Assembly: GCA_041658705.1 (NCBI GenBank)
Contig: JBAZZT010000005.1
Span: 36,462 to 100,461 of the forward strand
Direction: 5' to 3'
Origin: CAIKNB01 sp041658705
Lineage (GTDB): Bacteria; Patescibacteriota; Patescibacteriia; 2-12-FULL-60-25
DNA length: 64,000 nt
The notes under the pieces were generated by a model. That model ran no database searches. It was given only the letters and a program-made list of their open reading frames with translations, and was not told the DNA's origin. This document shows positions 31,596 to 39,360 of this stretch, piece by piece. The position numbers and the translations under genes were made by a program. The stretch's first letter is position 1. Every line of letters begins with the position of its first letter.

Positions 31596-32009
31596 ATGTC
31601 CGACTGTCTTTTCTGCAAAATCATCAATAAAGAAATTCCGTCCAGCGTCGTGTATGAAGATGAGAAAATCATCGCTTTTTTGGATATCAAACCGGTGAAT
31701 CCGGGTCATACTTTGGTCGTGCCCAAAAAACACAGCACGCAACTTTTGGATGCGGATGATGAGACGCTGCGAGAAATGTTTTCTGCCACGCGCAAGATCG
31801 CGCAAGCCGTAGTCTTAGCTACCGGCGCACCCGGGTTCAACCTCGAAGTGAATTGCGGGCCGGTCGCCGGACAAATCATCCAACATCTACATCTGCACAT
31901 CGTGCCGCGCCGCGAGGATGATGGTCTGAAGCATTGGCCGGGACACGAATATCCGGCGCAAGCAGCGGAAGAGATGGCGCAGAAGATCAGGCAGACGTTG
32001 AACGTATAA
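31596..32009 (+). CDS. HIT (histidine triad) family nucleotide hydrolase
   Basis: 137 residues. CLFCKIINKEIPSSVVYED, VNPGHTLVVPKKH and the catalytic triad HLHLHIVPR (residues about 96-104) are intact. Bacterial HIT proteins of this type hydrolyse phosphoramidates such as adenosine 5'-phosphoramidate and aminoacyl adenylates. The C-terminal 20 residues are a helical extension. Followed by a terminator hairpin at 32026. Confidence 0.92.
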   Translation: MSDCLFCKIINKEIPSSVVYEDEKIIAFLDIKPVNPGHTLVVPKKHSTQLLDADDETLREMFSATRKIAQAVVLATGAPGFNLEVNCGPVAGQIIQHLHLHIVPRREDDGLKHWPGHEYPAQAAEEMAQKIRQTLNV

Positions 32010-32025
32010 AAACGTATAAATAAAT

Positions 32026-32069
32026 CCATTGCCTCAAAATGGTCCGATAGGGCTATTTTGAGGCAATGG
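32026..32069 (+). terminator. Palindromic terminator, first of a related pair
   Basis: A perfect 15-bp stem, CCATTGCCTCAAAAT / ATTTTGAGGCAATGG, with a 14-base loop, followed by GTATTTTTTGG. Probably ends the HIT transcript. Its left arm continues GGTCC, shared with the second palindrome at 32193. Confidence 0.75.
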
Positions 32070-32192
32070 GTATTTTTTGGCTTTAGACTATTTCAAACAA
32101 TGACCTCCTCCCCTGGTTCCGGCTACTTGTCGCGGTTCGTCAGCTTTCTGAAACCGCCTCCACCTGGGGTTTCCTGGAATGTAGAAAAATTG

Positions 32193-32234
32193 CATTGCCC
32201 TAAAATGGTCCTATCGGACCATTTTAGGGCAATG
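32193..32234. terminator. Palindromic hairpin, second of a related pair
   Basis: A perfect 19-bp stem (CATTGCCCTAAAATGGTCC and its complement) with loop TATC, followed by AGTGTTTTTGAGTTTTTG. The 120 bases between the two palindromes contain no convincing gene. Confidence 0.7.
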
Positions 32235-32261
32235 AGTGTTTTTGAGTTTTTGACGATTCCG

Positions 32262-32290
32262 AGTTAAAAAATCAGGCGCCGAGATGGCGC
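32262..32290 (-). terminator. Terminator of the orphan gene 32298-32723
   Basis: On the minus strand GGCGCC, loop ATCTC, GGCGCC, then TGATTTTTTAA. Confidence 0.8.
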
Positions 32291-32297
32291 CGATGGG

Positions 32298-32723
32298 TCA
32301 GGTCAAGTCGGGGATGGTGATGCTTTCCAGGAGGACGGGGATGGTCGAGACGGTCATGCGTGACACGCCGCGTTCCAGGCAGAACTCCAACTTGTTGTCC
32401 TTGAACGGAGAGAGTCGCTTTAACGGCTCCCACTGGCGGGGACGACCTTTCGCGCAGCAAAAACCCAAGAGGCTGGCCCAGGCCGTCCTGTCTCGCGCCT
32501 CCAGCTGTTCGAAGAAATCACGCAGCTTTCCCCAGCGTTTAGTCGCATCGTTGAAGTCGTCGCGTCCCATGGACGGAGTATATTCGTGAAAATAACACTT
32601 CACGATTATCGCGAAGATGGCATCACGGTCGCCATCTTCAGGATCTTCGAAGAATTCGATGCACGCTTCCAGATACTGCTCGCACCTGGCGGAATTCACG
32701 CTGTCTGTTCCCAGGTCGCCCAT
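32298..32723 (-). CDS. Orphan protein of unknown function
   Basis: 141 residues, not recognised; soluble, mostly helical in the first 100 residues, with several Cys (CEQYLEAC, KCYF, FCCAKG). CGGAGC lies 6 bases before the ATG, and a terminator follows the stop, so it is a single-gene unit like the other orphan genes in the window. Confidence 0.7.
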   Translation of the reverse strand: MGDLGTDSVNSARCEQYLEACIEFFEDPEDGDRDAIFAIIVKCYFHEYTPSMGRDDFNDATKRWGKLRDFFEQLEARDRTAWASLLGFCCAKGRPRQWEPLKRLSPFKDNKLEFCLERGVSRMTVSTIPVLLESITIPDLT

Positions 32724-32793
32724 GGTTTTGCTCCGGGTTTAAGGTACTGGCGCCAGTTTTAATGACGTCGGAAGATTCGTCAAATAAAGAAAC

Positions 32794-33756
32794 TCATCGA
32801 GTTTTTCTCAAGCCGCGCAACCAAGATCGTTTTGCCATCAGATATCTCCAATTCTCTCTTGTCTCGCGCCAAGCGTTGAGGACGAACGACGGTTTGCGCA
32901 GCAGCCAGTAGATAAACTTTAATTTTTCGTAGGGGATGACGCAGATTCTTTTCCAAAAAATATCCCGCCAACGCAAATGAGCCAGCAACAACCAAAGGTG
33001 GTTGCGGTATGAAAGATAGGCGGCGTCGGTTTTAGGGCGCAGGAATTTTTTTTCGCCGTAGCCGCGCCGATGATAACCGAACGCTGTGCCGACCAACGTT
33101 GCCGCATATCCCGCGGCGCGCAAACGTAAAGCTAAATCCACGTCTTCTTTGTAAGCAAAATAAGTCGGATCGAAGATTTTTTTATCAGGTGAAGATGCGA
33201 TCAGCGCGCTGACGCGATAGAGCGGAAGGCAACCAGTGACTCCGAAGACGTCGTGCGTCGATTGCGCCGCAGGCAACGGTTTGCCCATGCCGATGTCGCG
33301 GATGGAAAAGTTGCGCTTCACTTCAAGTCCCAGCGAGTCGACGATTTGTGTGCGTCCGCCGTTATCTTCCAAATGCCCAAAGTCCCAACGCAAAATTACG
33401 CCCTCGGCGGCGGCGCATTCTGGATGGGTTTCCAGATAAGCTAGGCAGCGCGTGATATATTCCGGTTCGATGAAAGCGTCGTCATTCACAAGCATGACGT
33501 ATTCTGCGGAACGTGTCTTTTCGAAAAGAAAGTCGTGGCCGCCGGCGAAACCAAGATTCGTTTCGACGCGGAAAAATTCGATAGGCAAACCCGATTCAGC
33601 CACCGCGCGTTTCAACGCAGAGGTATGCGGCTCGACGGAACCGTTGTCCAAGAAAAATAGTCTCCAATCCTTGAAGGTCTGGTTTTTTAGCGATTCAAAA
33701 AGATAGGGGAGATAGTCTTCGCCTTTGTACGATAGAAGCTGCAGGGCGAGTTTCAT
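32794..33756 (-). CDS. Glycosyltransferase family 2
   Basis: 320 residues. GT-A signatures: LQLLSYKGEDYLPYLFESL, FFLDNGS, NLGFAGGHDFLFE, YVMLVNDDAFIEPEY (NDD in place of DxD) and YKEDVDLALRLRAAGY. This is the rhamnosyltransferase-like branch used in surface glycans. The C-terminal 70 residues hold an amphipathic or partly hydrophobic region (KLKFIYWLLRKPSF) that may touch the membrane. It overlaps the upstream glycosyltransferase by 4 bases and lies near rmlB. Confidence 0.88.
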   Translation of the reverse strand: MKLALQLLSYKGEDYLPYLFESLKNQTFKDWRLFFLDNGSVEPHTSALKRAVAESGLPIEFFRVETNLGFAGGHDFLFEKTRSAEYVMLVNDDAFIEPEYITRCLAYLETHPECAAAEGVILRWDFGHLEDNGGRTQIVDSLGLEVKRNFSIRDIGMGKPLPAAQSTHDVFGVTGCLPLYRVSALIASSPDKKIFDPTYFAYKEDVDLALRLRAAGYAATLVGTAFGYHRRGYGEKKFLRPKTDAAYLSYRNHLWLLLAHLRWRDIFWKRICVIPYEKLKFIYWLLRKPSFVLNAWRETRENWRYLMAKRSWLRGLRKTR

Positions 33757-34652
33757 GCCAGGTGGAAAATATCGGCGAGCTTAGTCGCCAGCAAACCGAA
33801 AGGTCGCGCGCCTTTGATCAGCCAAGCCTGCCAACCTGGATGCCATTTTTCGAAATAATGCACCAGGCTGGTGAGGAACATCTTTTGCGCCGGATAACGT
33901 TTGAGTTGTTTGAACGAAGCGCCGACGATATCTTGCGCGCTGGTTTCGGCGAAATAGTGTACGCGCAACCCGACTTGTCTTACGCGCCGACAATAATCCA
34001 CTTCCTCCAACCAGATGAAGAAACGTTCGTCCAAAAAGCCGACGCTGTCCAAAAGCTCGCGGCGGAAAGCGAAGAAAGAACCGCGGACCTGGTCCACATC
34101 CTGCGAACGCGAGTAGTCGAAATCAAGGCATTCGTAAGCGCGATTGATGCCGGGAAAAAATTTACGCAGTTTTAAGATGATGAGGAGTTGGGACCAGACG
34201 TCGGGGAAGCGGCGCACAGTGCGCAGCGGCGTGCCTGATTGGTCCGTGAGTTTAATGCCTAAGACGCCGATGGTTTTATCTGATTCGAGTTTGGCCAAGA
34301 CTTTATCCAGCGCGCCGGGCTCGACCAGCATGTCTGGATTGAGCAGGATGATGACTTTGCCGCGAGTAAGTTTCAGTGCTTGGTTACAGGCTTTGGCAAA
34401 ACCCAAATTTTCATCGTTCGCGATGAGCTTCACTTGCGGGAAGTCGTGTCGCAGCATGTTTACCGACCCATCGGATGAAGCATTGTCGACGACGAAGATT
34501 TCGCGCGTCGCAGAGTCGGACAGCGAAAAAAGACGCGCCAAATTGGCTTTGAGGTGTTCGCGCACGTTCCACGAGACGATGACTATGGAGATGTCTATAG
34601 AAGGTAGGGGCGCATGCCATGCGCCCTGACGGTAGACGGTAGCTTCGGTCAT
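33753..34652 (-). CDS. Glycosyltransferase family 2 with repeat-encoded N-terminus
   Basis: 299 residues from the ATG at 34652. GT-A signatures: DISIVIVSWNVREHLKANL, IFVVDNASSDGSV, NENLGFAKACNQAL, VIILLNPDMLVEP and the acceptor region FFIWLEEVDYCRRVRQVG. The first 20 residues (to about PLPS) are encoded by a REP-like hairpin GGTAGGGGCGCATGCCATGCGCCC (about 34602-34625) plus GACGGTAGACGGTAG words, so the native start may have been replaced. It overlaps the next gene by 4 bases. Confidence 0.86.
   Translation of the reverse strand: MTEATVYRQGAWHAPLPSIDISIVIVSWNVREHLKANLARLFSLSDSATREIFVVDNASSDGSVNMLRHDFPQVKLIANDENLGFAKACNQALKLTRGKVIILLNPDMLVEPGALDKVLAKLESDKTIGVLGIKLTDQSGTPLRTVRRFPDVWSQLLIILKLRKFFPGINRAYECLDFDYSRSQDVDQVRGSFFAFRRELLDSVGFLDERFFIWLEEVDYCRRVRQVGLRVHYFAETSAQDIVGASFKQLKRYPAQKMFLTSLVHYFEKWHPGWQAWLIKGARPFGLLATKLADIFHLA
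34602..34645. repeat. REP-like hairpin at a gene start
   Basis: GTAGGGGCGCATGCCATGCGCCC followed by TGACGGTAGACGGTAGC. Relatives lie at 39121-39149 and, in a different form, at 57355-57384. Confidence 0.7.
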
Positions 34653-34689
34653 GGGAGCATGGTAGGGGTGAAAAGGCAGGCGCGTCAAT

Positions 34690-34776
34690 TCTAGGCACAA
34701 ATTTCTAATGACTAATTTCTAATGTCTAAGGTCGGTCTGTATTAGTCATTAAAAATTAGTCATTAGTCATTCTCCC
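34690..34776. repeat. Word-reiteration palindrome (TTTCTAATGACTAA word)
   Basis: AATTTCTAATGACTAATTTCTAATG on the left and TTAGTCATTAAAAATTAGTCATTAGTCATT on the right, around a GGTCGGTCTGTA loop. It separates the divergent glycosyltransferase and rmlB genes. Confidence 0.82.
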
Positions 34777-34822
34777 GCCTTCCCCTTGCTACTTGCTACT
34801 CATCGTGATGAGATTGCTGTAT

Positions 34823-35839
34823 ATGCGACTGTTAGTCACTGGCGGGGCTGGATTCATCGGTTCCAACTTCATCTATCATGTTTTGCGCGAGCATCCGAAC
34901 GATACCGTCATCGTCCTGGATAAACTGACTTACGCCGGCAACCTGGACAACCTTGCGGCGCTGCAAAGCAATTCCGCGGTGCGTTTCGTGAAGGGTGATA
35001 TCTGCGATCCGGAAATAGTTTTGCCGCTCGTCAAGCAGGTCGACGCGGTGGTGCATTTTGCCGCCGAATCGCACGTCGACCGTTCGGTCATGGATGCGGG
35101 GGATTTCGTGCGCACCAACGTGCTGGGCACGCAGACGCTCCTTGATGCGTGTCGCGTCGCGGGCGGAGTGCGCTTTCACCATGTCTCGACCGACGAAGTC
35201 TTCGGCTCGCTGGGCAGCCGCGGATTGTTCAGCGAAACGACCCCATACGATCCGCGCAGTCCGTACAGCGCCAGCAAAGCCGCGTCGGATCATTTGGTGC
35301 GTGCCGCCTTCCACACGCACAAATTGCCGATTACCATCTCAAATTGCGGCAATAACTACGGCCCGTACTGTTTCCCGGAAAAATTCATCCCGCTGGCCAT
35401 AACCAACCTGCTCGAAAACAAAAAAGTCCCGGTCTACGGTGACGGCCTGCATGTGCGCGACTGGACTTACGTCACTGATCATTGTCGCGGCGTTGATCTG
35501 GCGCTGCGCAAAGGCAGGCTCGGCCATACCTATTGCTTCGGCGGTCGCGCTGAACGTTCAAACCTGGAAGTCGTGCAGACGATTTTGTTCGAGCTGGGGG
35601 CGGGTCGCGAGATGATCGAATTCGTCAAAGACCGTCCCGGCCACGATCGCCGTTATGCTATGGACTGCCGCAAAGCGGAAAATGAATTGGGTTGGTCGGT
35701 TGAGACGCCATTTCTGCACGGCTTGCGCCAAACCGTCGCCTGGTACAAGACGAATGCGGCGTGGTGGAAAAAAATCAAAAGCGGCGAGTATCGGGAATAT
35801 TATGAGAAACAATATAAAACAAAAGTAGATAGTATTTAG
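34823..35839 (+). CDS. rmlB: dTDP-glucose 4,6-dehydratase
   Basis: 338 residues; makes dTDP-4-keto-6-deoxyglucose, the precursor of rhamnose and related sugars. GGAGFIGS (NAD binding), FAAESHVDRS, STDEVFG and the catalytic YSASK are intact, as are NNYGPYCFPEKFIPLAI and YGDGLHVRDWTYV. In-frame ATGs at 34808 and 34793 are less likely than 34823 (MRLLVTGGAGFIG). The last residues (KTKVDSI) are encoded by the start of the repeat at 35824. No rmlA, rmlC or rmlD is in the window. Confidence 0.94.
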   Translation: MRLLVTGGAGFIGSNFIYHVLREHPNDTVIVLDKLTYAGNLDNLAALQSNSAVRFVKGDICDPEIVLPLVKQVDAVVHFAAESHVDRSVMDAGDFVRTNVLGTQTLLDACRVAGGVRFHHVSTDEVFGSLGSRGLFSETTPYDPRSPYSASKAASDHLVRAAFHTHKLPITISNCGNNYGPYCFPEKFIPLAITNLLENKKVPVYGDGLHVRDWTYVTDHCRGVDLALRKGRLGHTYCFGGRAERSNLEVVQTILFELGAGREMIEFVKDRPGHDRRYAMDCRKAENELGWSVETPFLHGLRQTVAWYKTNAAWWKKIKSGEYREYYEKQYKTKVDSI

Positions 35840-35892
35840 TAGATAGTAGTTAGGGCTCCGAATCCCTAACTACTAAATGCTAACTACTATCT
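35824..35892. repeat. Word-reiteration palindrome (TAGTAGATAG word)
   Basis: AGTAGATAGTATTTAGTAGATAGTAGTTAGGG, loop CTCCGAAT, CCCTAACTACTAAATGCTAACTACTATCTACT. It is a near-perfect stem of about 25 bp between the convergent rmlB and PEGA genes, so it can act as a shared terminator. Relative at 45276-45331. Confidence 0.88.
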
Positions 35893-35899
35893 ACTCTTT

Positions 35900-37189
35900 T
35901 TACTCGTAATCCACCTGCCACAACCCCTGCTCTCCATTCTTCGTGCCTAAGATGAGAAGCTTGTCGTTATTTTGTGCAAAGCCGCGGATCAAGTCGAAGT
36001 CGGCGAGATCGGTCAGGCTGCGGCCGTCGCGGGTATCGAGATTCAAAGCATAAACGGATTTGGCCGTGGCGAAAAATACGTCGTTGCCCGTGCGATGCCA
36101 GGCGGCGCCGAGGATCTTGTCGCTTTGCCTGAAAATCAATTCGGGATCTTGCAGGGGATTCCACAGCCACAATTCAGTATCGTTGACCAAGAGGTAATGC
36201 GTCTCGCGCTGGATCAGGAGTGACATCGGCAAGGCGCCGATAGCCGTGTGATATTCAGGCGGTTTCTTGTTTGCTTGCAACGCCATCCACCGATTGCCGT
36301 CACGCAGCAGCACATGGTCGCGCGCCGTGGACCAATAACGCCAGTTGCCCGGTTGCAGGACCAGCCCTTCGCGCGGACGATTCTGCGCCACGTAGATCAA
36401 ATCATGCGTACCGGTCGCGGTGATGAGTTCAGAACTTTCCGATTTATCGCTGACGCCTCCTGACATGATTTCGCGCTTGAGACTGAAGTCCGACAGGTTG
36501 ATGTTGAGCAGTGAATTTTTTTCCGTACCCACGATTTGACTACCCACGAAACGATAAAATCCCGGCGGCAGCTTGAGCGCTTCTTGGCGGCCGAAACTGT
36601 CGATGAGCCAATTCGTTTGCCCGGCTTCGACGAGCGCATAGCGTCCGTTATCCGTCCAAGACACAAGCTCCGGTCGCGCCATGTCATCAGTCAGCTTGAG
36701 GCTCCTGGTTTGTCCGGCTGACGAATCATAAATCGTGATTTGTCGCGCATCCTCGCCCGTGAGCAGGCTTGATCCGGTCTGCGCGGAAGACATGAAAGTC
36801 GAGGTGGTCGCCAGGATGAATTGCGGCGCTAATCGTTTCCACAAGATAATGCTGTTGGCGAAAGTGACGCGTTCGGCGTATACGTCCAGCGCTTTCGACC
36901 AAGGGAAATATCCATCCAGCGAAACGCTGAAGTGATGCGAACCAGGCACGATCTCTTGGAAAGTCACCGGTGTGCGATCTTTTGAGATTTGGCCGTCGAT
37001 CGAGATGCTGGCATTGGTCGGCGTCGAATCTATGATCACCGTGCCGTTGCGTTCGACTTTGCCTTTTTTCGGATTCCAGCGATAACCGGCGGTGTAAAAC
37101 AAGACTACCGGCGCTACCGTGATGAAAACGATGACGAAAATCACCGGCAGGATGCGACGGTGGAATGGAGCTTTGGGTATGGGGCGCAT
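35900..37189 (-). CDS. PEGA-domain membrane protein with beta-propeller-like repeats
   Basis: 429 residues. One membrane segment (about 13-33), then a PEGA domain (about 47-115: GTVIIDSTPTNASISIDG ... PVTFQEIVPGSHHFSVSLDGYFPW) and about 300 residues of repeated beta motifs (ARPELVSWTDNGRYALVE, DKILGAAWHRTGNDVFFAT, FAQNNDKLLILGTKNG) like a WD40/TolB propeller. It is exposed outside the membrane; such proteins are frequent in CPR genomes and of unknown role, possibly in the cell envelope. Confidence 0.82.
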   Translation of the reverse strand: MRPIPKAPFHRRILPVIFVIVFITVAPVVLFYTAGYRWNPKKGKVERNGTVIIDSTPTNASISIDGQISKDRTPVTFQEIVPGSHHFSVSLDGYFPWSKALDVYAERVTFANSIILWKRLAPQFILATTSTFMSSAQTGSSLLTGEDARQITIYDSSAGQTRSLKLTDDMARPELVSWTDNGRYALVEAGQTNWLIDSFGRQEALKLPPGFYRFVGSQIVGTEKNSLLNINLSDFSLKREIMSGGVSDKSESSELITATGTHDLIYVAQNRPREGLVLQPGNWRYWSTARDHVLLRDGNRWMALQANKKPPEYHTAIGALPMSLLIQRETHYLLVNDTELWLWNPLQDPELIFRQSDKILGAAWHRTGNDVFFATAKSVYALNLDTRDGRSLTDLADFDLIRGFAQNNDKLLILGTKNGEQGLWQVDYE

Positions 37190-37195
37190 AGAAGA

Positions 37196-37272
37196 AACTG
37201 GTGCTGGGTTCTAGGTTTTGGGTTCTAGGTTTCTGAACCTAGCACCTAACACCCAGAACCTAGAACCTAACC
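37196..37272. repeat. Word-reiteration palindrome (GGGTTCTAGGTT word)
   Basis: GGTGCTGGGTTCTAGGTTTTGGGTTCTAGGTTTCTG then AACCTAGCACCTAACACCCAGAACCTAGAACCTAACC; two long arms, almost no loop. It lies between divergent genes. Confidence 0.88.
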
Positions 37273-37312
37273 TCAATTGACTGTAGCTGATTATCGTCCT
37301 ATCATCGCAAAC

Positions 37313-38680
37313 ATGCAAATCGAAAATATGGAGCTTAAAAATCCAACGCCGCCGGGCGTACGGCAGACAAAGCCGAAGTCTTCGAGAAGCCGAAGCTTTT
37401 TATCTTATTTATTGATAGCGGTTGCGGCTTTCGGACTTGGTTTTACGCTGTACAAGCCGTATCAATCATGGGCTGCTCCAACCACGAAATTCGCAGTAGC
37501 TGTAACTTCGACGCAGGTTAAAGGCGTCAATACAGCGCCGCCGTCAGATCTCGAAGTACCCGCTGATTTCAAACAGTTCTGGGAATTATGGCGTGATCTG
37601 CGCGACCGTTATTATCAACAGCCGGTCGACGAAAAAAAGATGCTGTATGGCGCCATGACCGGCTTAGCCGAATCGTTAGGCGACCCGTACACGGCTTATT
37701 TCGAACCGACGACGGCCAAAGAGTTCTCCGATTCGTTGCAAGGCAAGTTCGAAGGCATTGGCGCGGAGATCGGCATCAAGGATGACCAACTCCAAGTCAT
37801 CGCACCCTTGCCCGATTCGCCGGCGGAAAAAGCTGGGCTCAAGGCGGGCGATGCCATCTTGAAGATAGATAAAACAGACACCATGAGCATGACGGTGGAA
37901 AAAGCCGTCTCGCTCATCCGCGGCAAAAAAGGCACGACCGTCACTTTATCCATTGGGCGTTACAAGACGGAGAAAGACGCCAAAGGCAAAGACAAAAAGA
38001 TTCCTACGATTCAGGACGTCACCATCACGCGCGACACGATTTCGGTCAAGAGCGTGCGCGTCAAATATCTCCGCGACGGCATTGCGCTGATCGAAATCTC
38101 GAGTTTTAATCAAGATACTTCCGAGCTGTTCGATAAAGCCGTCGACGAAGTGCTGCGCAAAGATTCCAAAGGTCTCATCCTCGACCTGCGCAACGATCCC
38201 GGCGGTTACCTCGACCGTTCGATCGCGGTGGCCAGCGCTTGGGTCGGCGACAATATCGTGGTTAAGGAACGGCGCCAAGGCAAGATCGTGGATCAATATC
38301 GCGGCACGGAAACGGCGCGGCTCAAGAACATCCCGACCGTAGTCTTGGTGAACGGGGGATCGGCTTCAGCTTCGGAAATCGTAGCCGGCGCATTGCAGGA
38401 TTATAAAATGGCCAAGCTCGTCGGCACCAAGACTTTCGGCAAAGGCTCGGTGCAGGATTACACCGAGTACGCGGACAAGAGCGCGGTCAAGATAACCATC
38501 GCGGAGTGGCTCACGCCCAACGGACGATCCATCAACAAGCTGGGCATCGAGCCTGACGTAAAAATCGAACCAAACCAAAACGACAATGCAGACAGAGATA
38601 CACAACTCGATAAAGCCCTCGAACTACTCACGGGCAAACCGAGCCCGACCCAAAACAAAACCGGAAGCGCGGCCAAGTAA
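37313..38680 (+). CDS. C-terminal processing protease (S41 family) with PDZ domain
   Basis: 455 residues. An N-terminal membrane anchor (about residues 30-50) precedes an alpha-helical segment, a PDZ domain (about 125-210: FEGIGAEIGIKDDQLQVIAPLPDSPAEKAGLKAGDAIL) and the S41 protease core (about 235-425). The catalytic Ser is in GGSASASEIVAGAL and the catalytic Lys in TFGKGSVQ. It acts outside the membrane on C-termini of secreted proteins or on peptidoglycan enzymes. The ATG at 37313 is chosen; a TTG at 37277 is in frame. Confidence 0.93.
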   Translation: MQIENMELKNPTPPGVRQTKPKSSRSRSFLSYLLIAVAAFGLGFTLYKPYQSWAAPTTKFAVAVTSTQVKGVNTAPPSDLEVPADFKQFWELWRDLRDRYYQQPVDEKKMLYGAMTGLAESLGDPYTAYFEPTTAKEFSDSLQGKFEGIGAEIGIKDDQLQVIAPLPDSPAEKAGLKAGDAILKIDKTDTMSMTVEKAVSLIRGKKGTTVTLSIGRYKTEKDAKGKDKKIPTIQDVTITRDTISVKSVRVKYLRDGIALIEISSFNQDTSELFDKAVDEVLRKDSKGLILDLRNDPGGYLDRSIAVASAWVGDNIVVKERRQGKIVDQYRGTETARLKNIPTVVLVNGGSASASEIVAGALQDYKMAKLVGTKTFGKGSVQDYTEYADKSAVKITIAEWLTPNGRSINKLGIEPDVKIEPNQNDNADRDTQLDKALELLTGKPSPTQNKTGSAAK

Positions 38681-39125
38681 AGGCTTCATCGTCAAGCACG
38701 AGATTTCGGCGGGAGGGATCATCTTCAAACGACGCGGCAACTCGATCGAGATTTTCTTCATCAAAGACCCGTACAACCGCTGGACCTTCCCCAAAGGCCA
38801 TCAGGAACGCGGCGAGACGTTGGTGCAGACCGCGGTGCGCGAGATTAAAGAGGAGACTGGCTTGGATAAACTCAAATACATCTCGCAATTGGGACGCACT
38901 TCGTTCAGGTTCAAGCGCCAAAACATCATCATCCAAAAAATCGTTTACTTGTTTTTGTTCGAAGCACCCTTGGACGCCAAAGAAACGCTGACGGGCGAAG
39001 GCGCGATTTTTGAAGGCAAGTGGGCCAAAGCGCACGAAGTTTTTTCCGTCAGCGGATACAAGAATCTGGACCGCTTGTTGGCGCGAGCCTTACGCGGCAT
39101 ATCGGCGGTGAGGAATAGACGGTAG
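38586..39125 (+). CDS. Nudix hydrolase overlapping the protease gene
   Basis: Nudix box GHQERGETLVQTAVREIKEETGL is intact, within the usual fold (HEISAGGIIFKRRG ... RWTFPKGHQERG ... FRFKRQNIIIQKIVYLFLFEA). Members hydrolyse nucleoside diphosphate derivatives; this one resembles the diadenosine tetraphosphate/NTP type. The only ATG in frame is 38586, 95 bases inside the protease gene, which adds about 30 poorly conserved residues. The conserved fold begins only at about KHEISAGG, so a non-ATG start near 38680 is an alternative. Confidence 0.85.
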   Translation: MQTEIHNSIKPSNYSRANRARPKTKPEARPSKGFIVKHEISAGGIIFKRRGNSIEIFFIKDPYNRWTFPKGHQERGETLVQTAVREIKEETGLDKLKYISQLGRTSFRFKRQNIIIQKIVYLFLFEAPLDAKETLTGEGAIFEGKWAKAHEVFSVSGYKNLDRLLARALRGISAVRNRR

Positions 39126-39149
39126 GGGCGCATGCCATACGCCCTTTGG
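39121..39149. repeat. REP-like hairpin (GTAGGGGCGCATGCCATACGCCC)
   Basis: Close relative of the hairpin at 34602-34625, just after the Nudix gene. Confidence 0.65.
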
Positions 39150-39184
39150 GGTAGCTTGACTTAGTCATTAGAAATAAAAATTAT

Positions 39185-39282
39185 TGTCATCCTGAGCTTG
39201 TCGAAGGACCTTTATAAGCGACCTCTGAACCGATGGCTGATAAAGGTCCTTCGACTGCGCTGGCGCTGCGCTCAGGATGACA
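39185..39282. repeat. REP-like palindrome (TGTCATCCTGAGC type)
   Basis: Begins TGTCATCCTGAGCTTGTCGAAGGACCTTTAT and ends ATAAAGGTCCTTCGACTGCGC...GCGCTCAGGATGACA. The type is widespread in bacterial genomes. A one-arm piece (TTGTCATCCTGGGC) is at 63876. Confidence 0.85.
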
Positions 39283-39291
39283 ATTTATCTT

Positions 39292-39336
39292 TCTGGCTAC
39301 CCTCTACCCTCTAGCCTCTACTATCTACCCTCTTCC
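39292..39336. repeat. Half copy of the CTCTCTACC word palindrome
   Basis: TTCTGGCTACCCTCTACCCTCTAGCCTCTACTATCTACCC: right arm only of the TAGCCA/TGGCTA family, before pyrG. Confidence 0.65.
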
Positions 39337-39341
39337 CCAAG

Positions 39342-39350
39342 TGCTATAAT
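39342..39350 (+). promoter_or_regulatory. Extended -10 promoter of pyrG
   Basis: TGCTATAAT, ending 10 bases before the ATG at 39361; the leader would be only about 4 bases. No clear -35. Confidence 0.6.
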
Positions 39351-39360
39351 CCAGTCCCGT

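Noticed and set aside
32058..32267. 69-codon plus-strand frame between the two hairpins
   Set aside because: It starts in one hairpin and ends in the other with no signals of translation.
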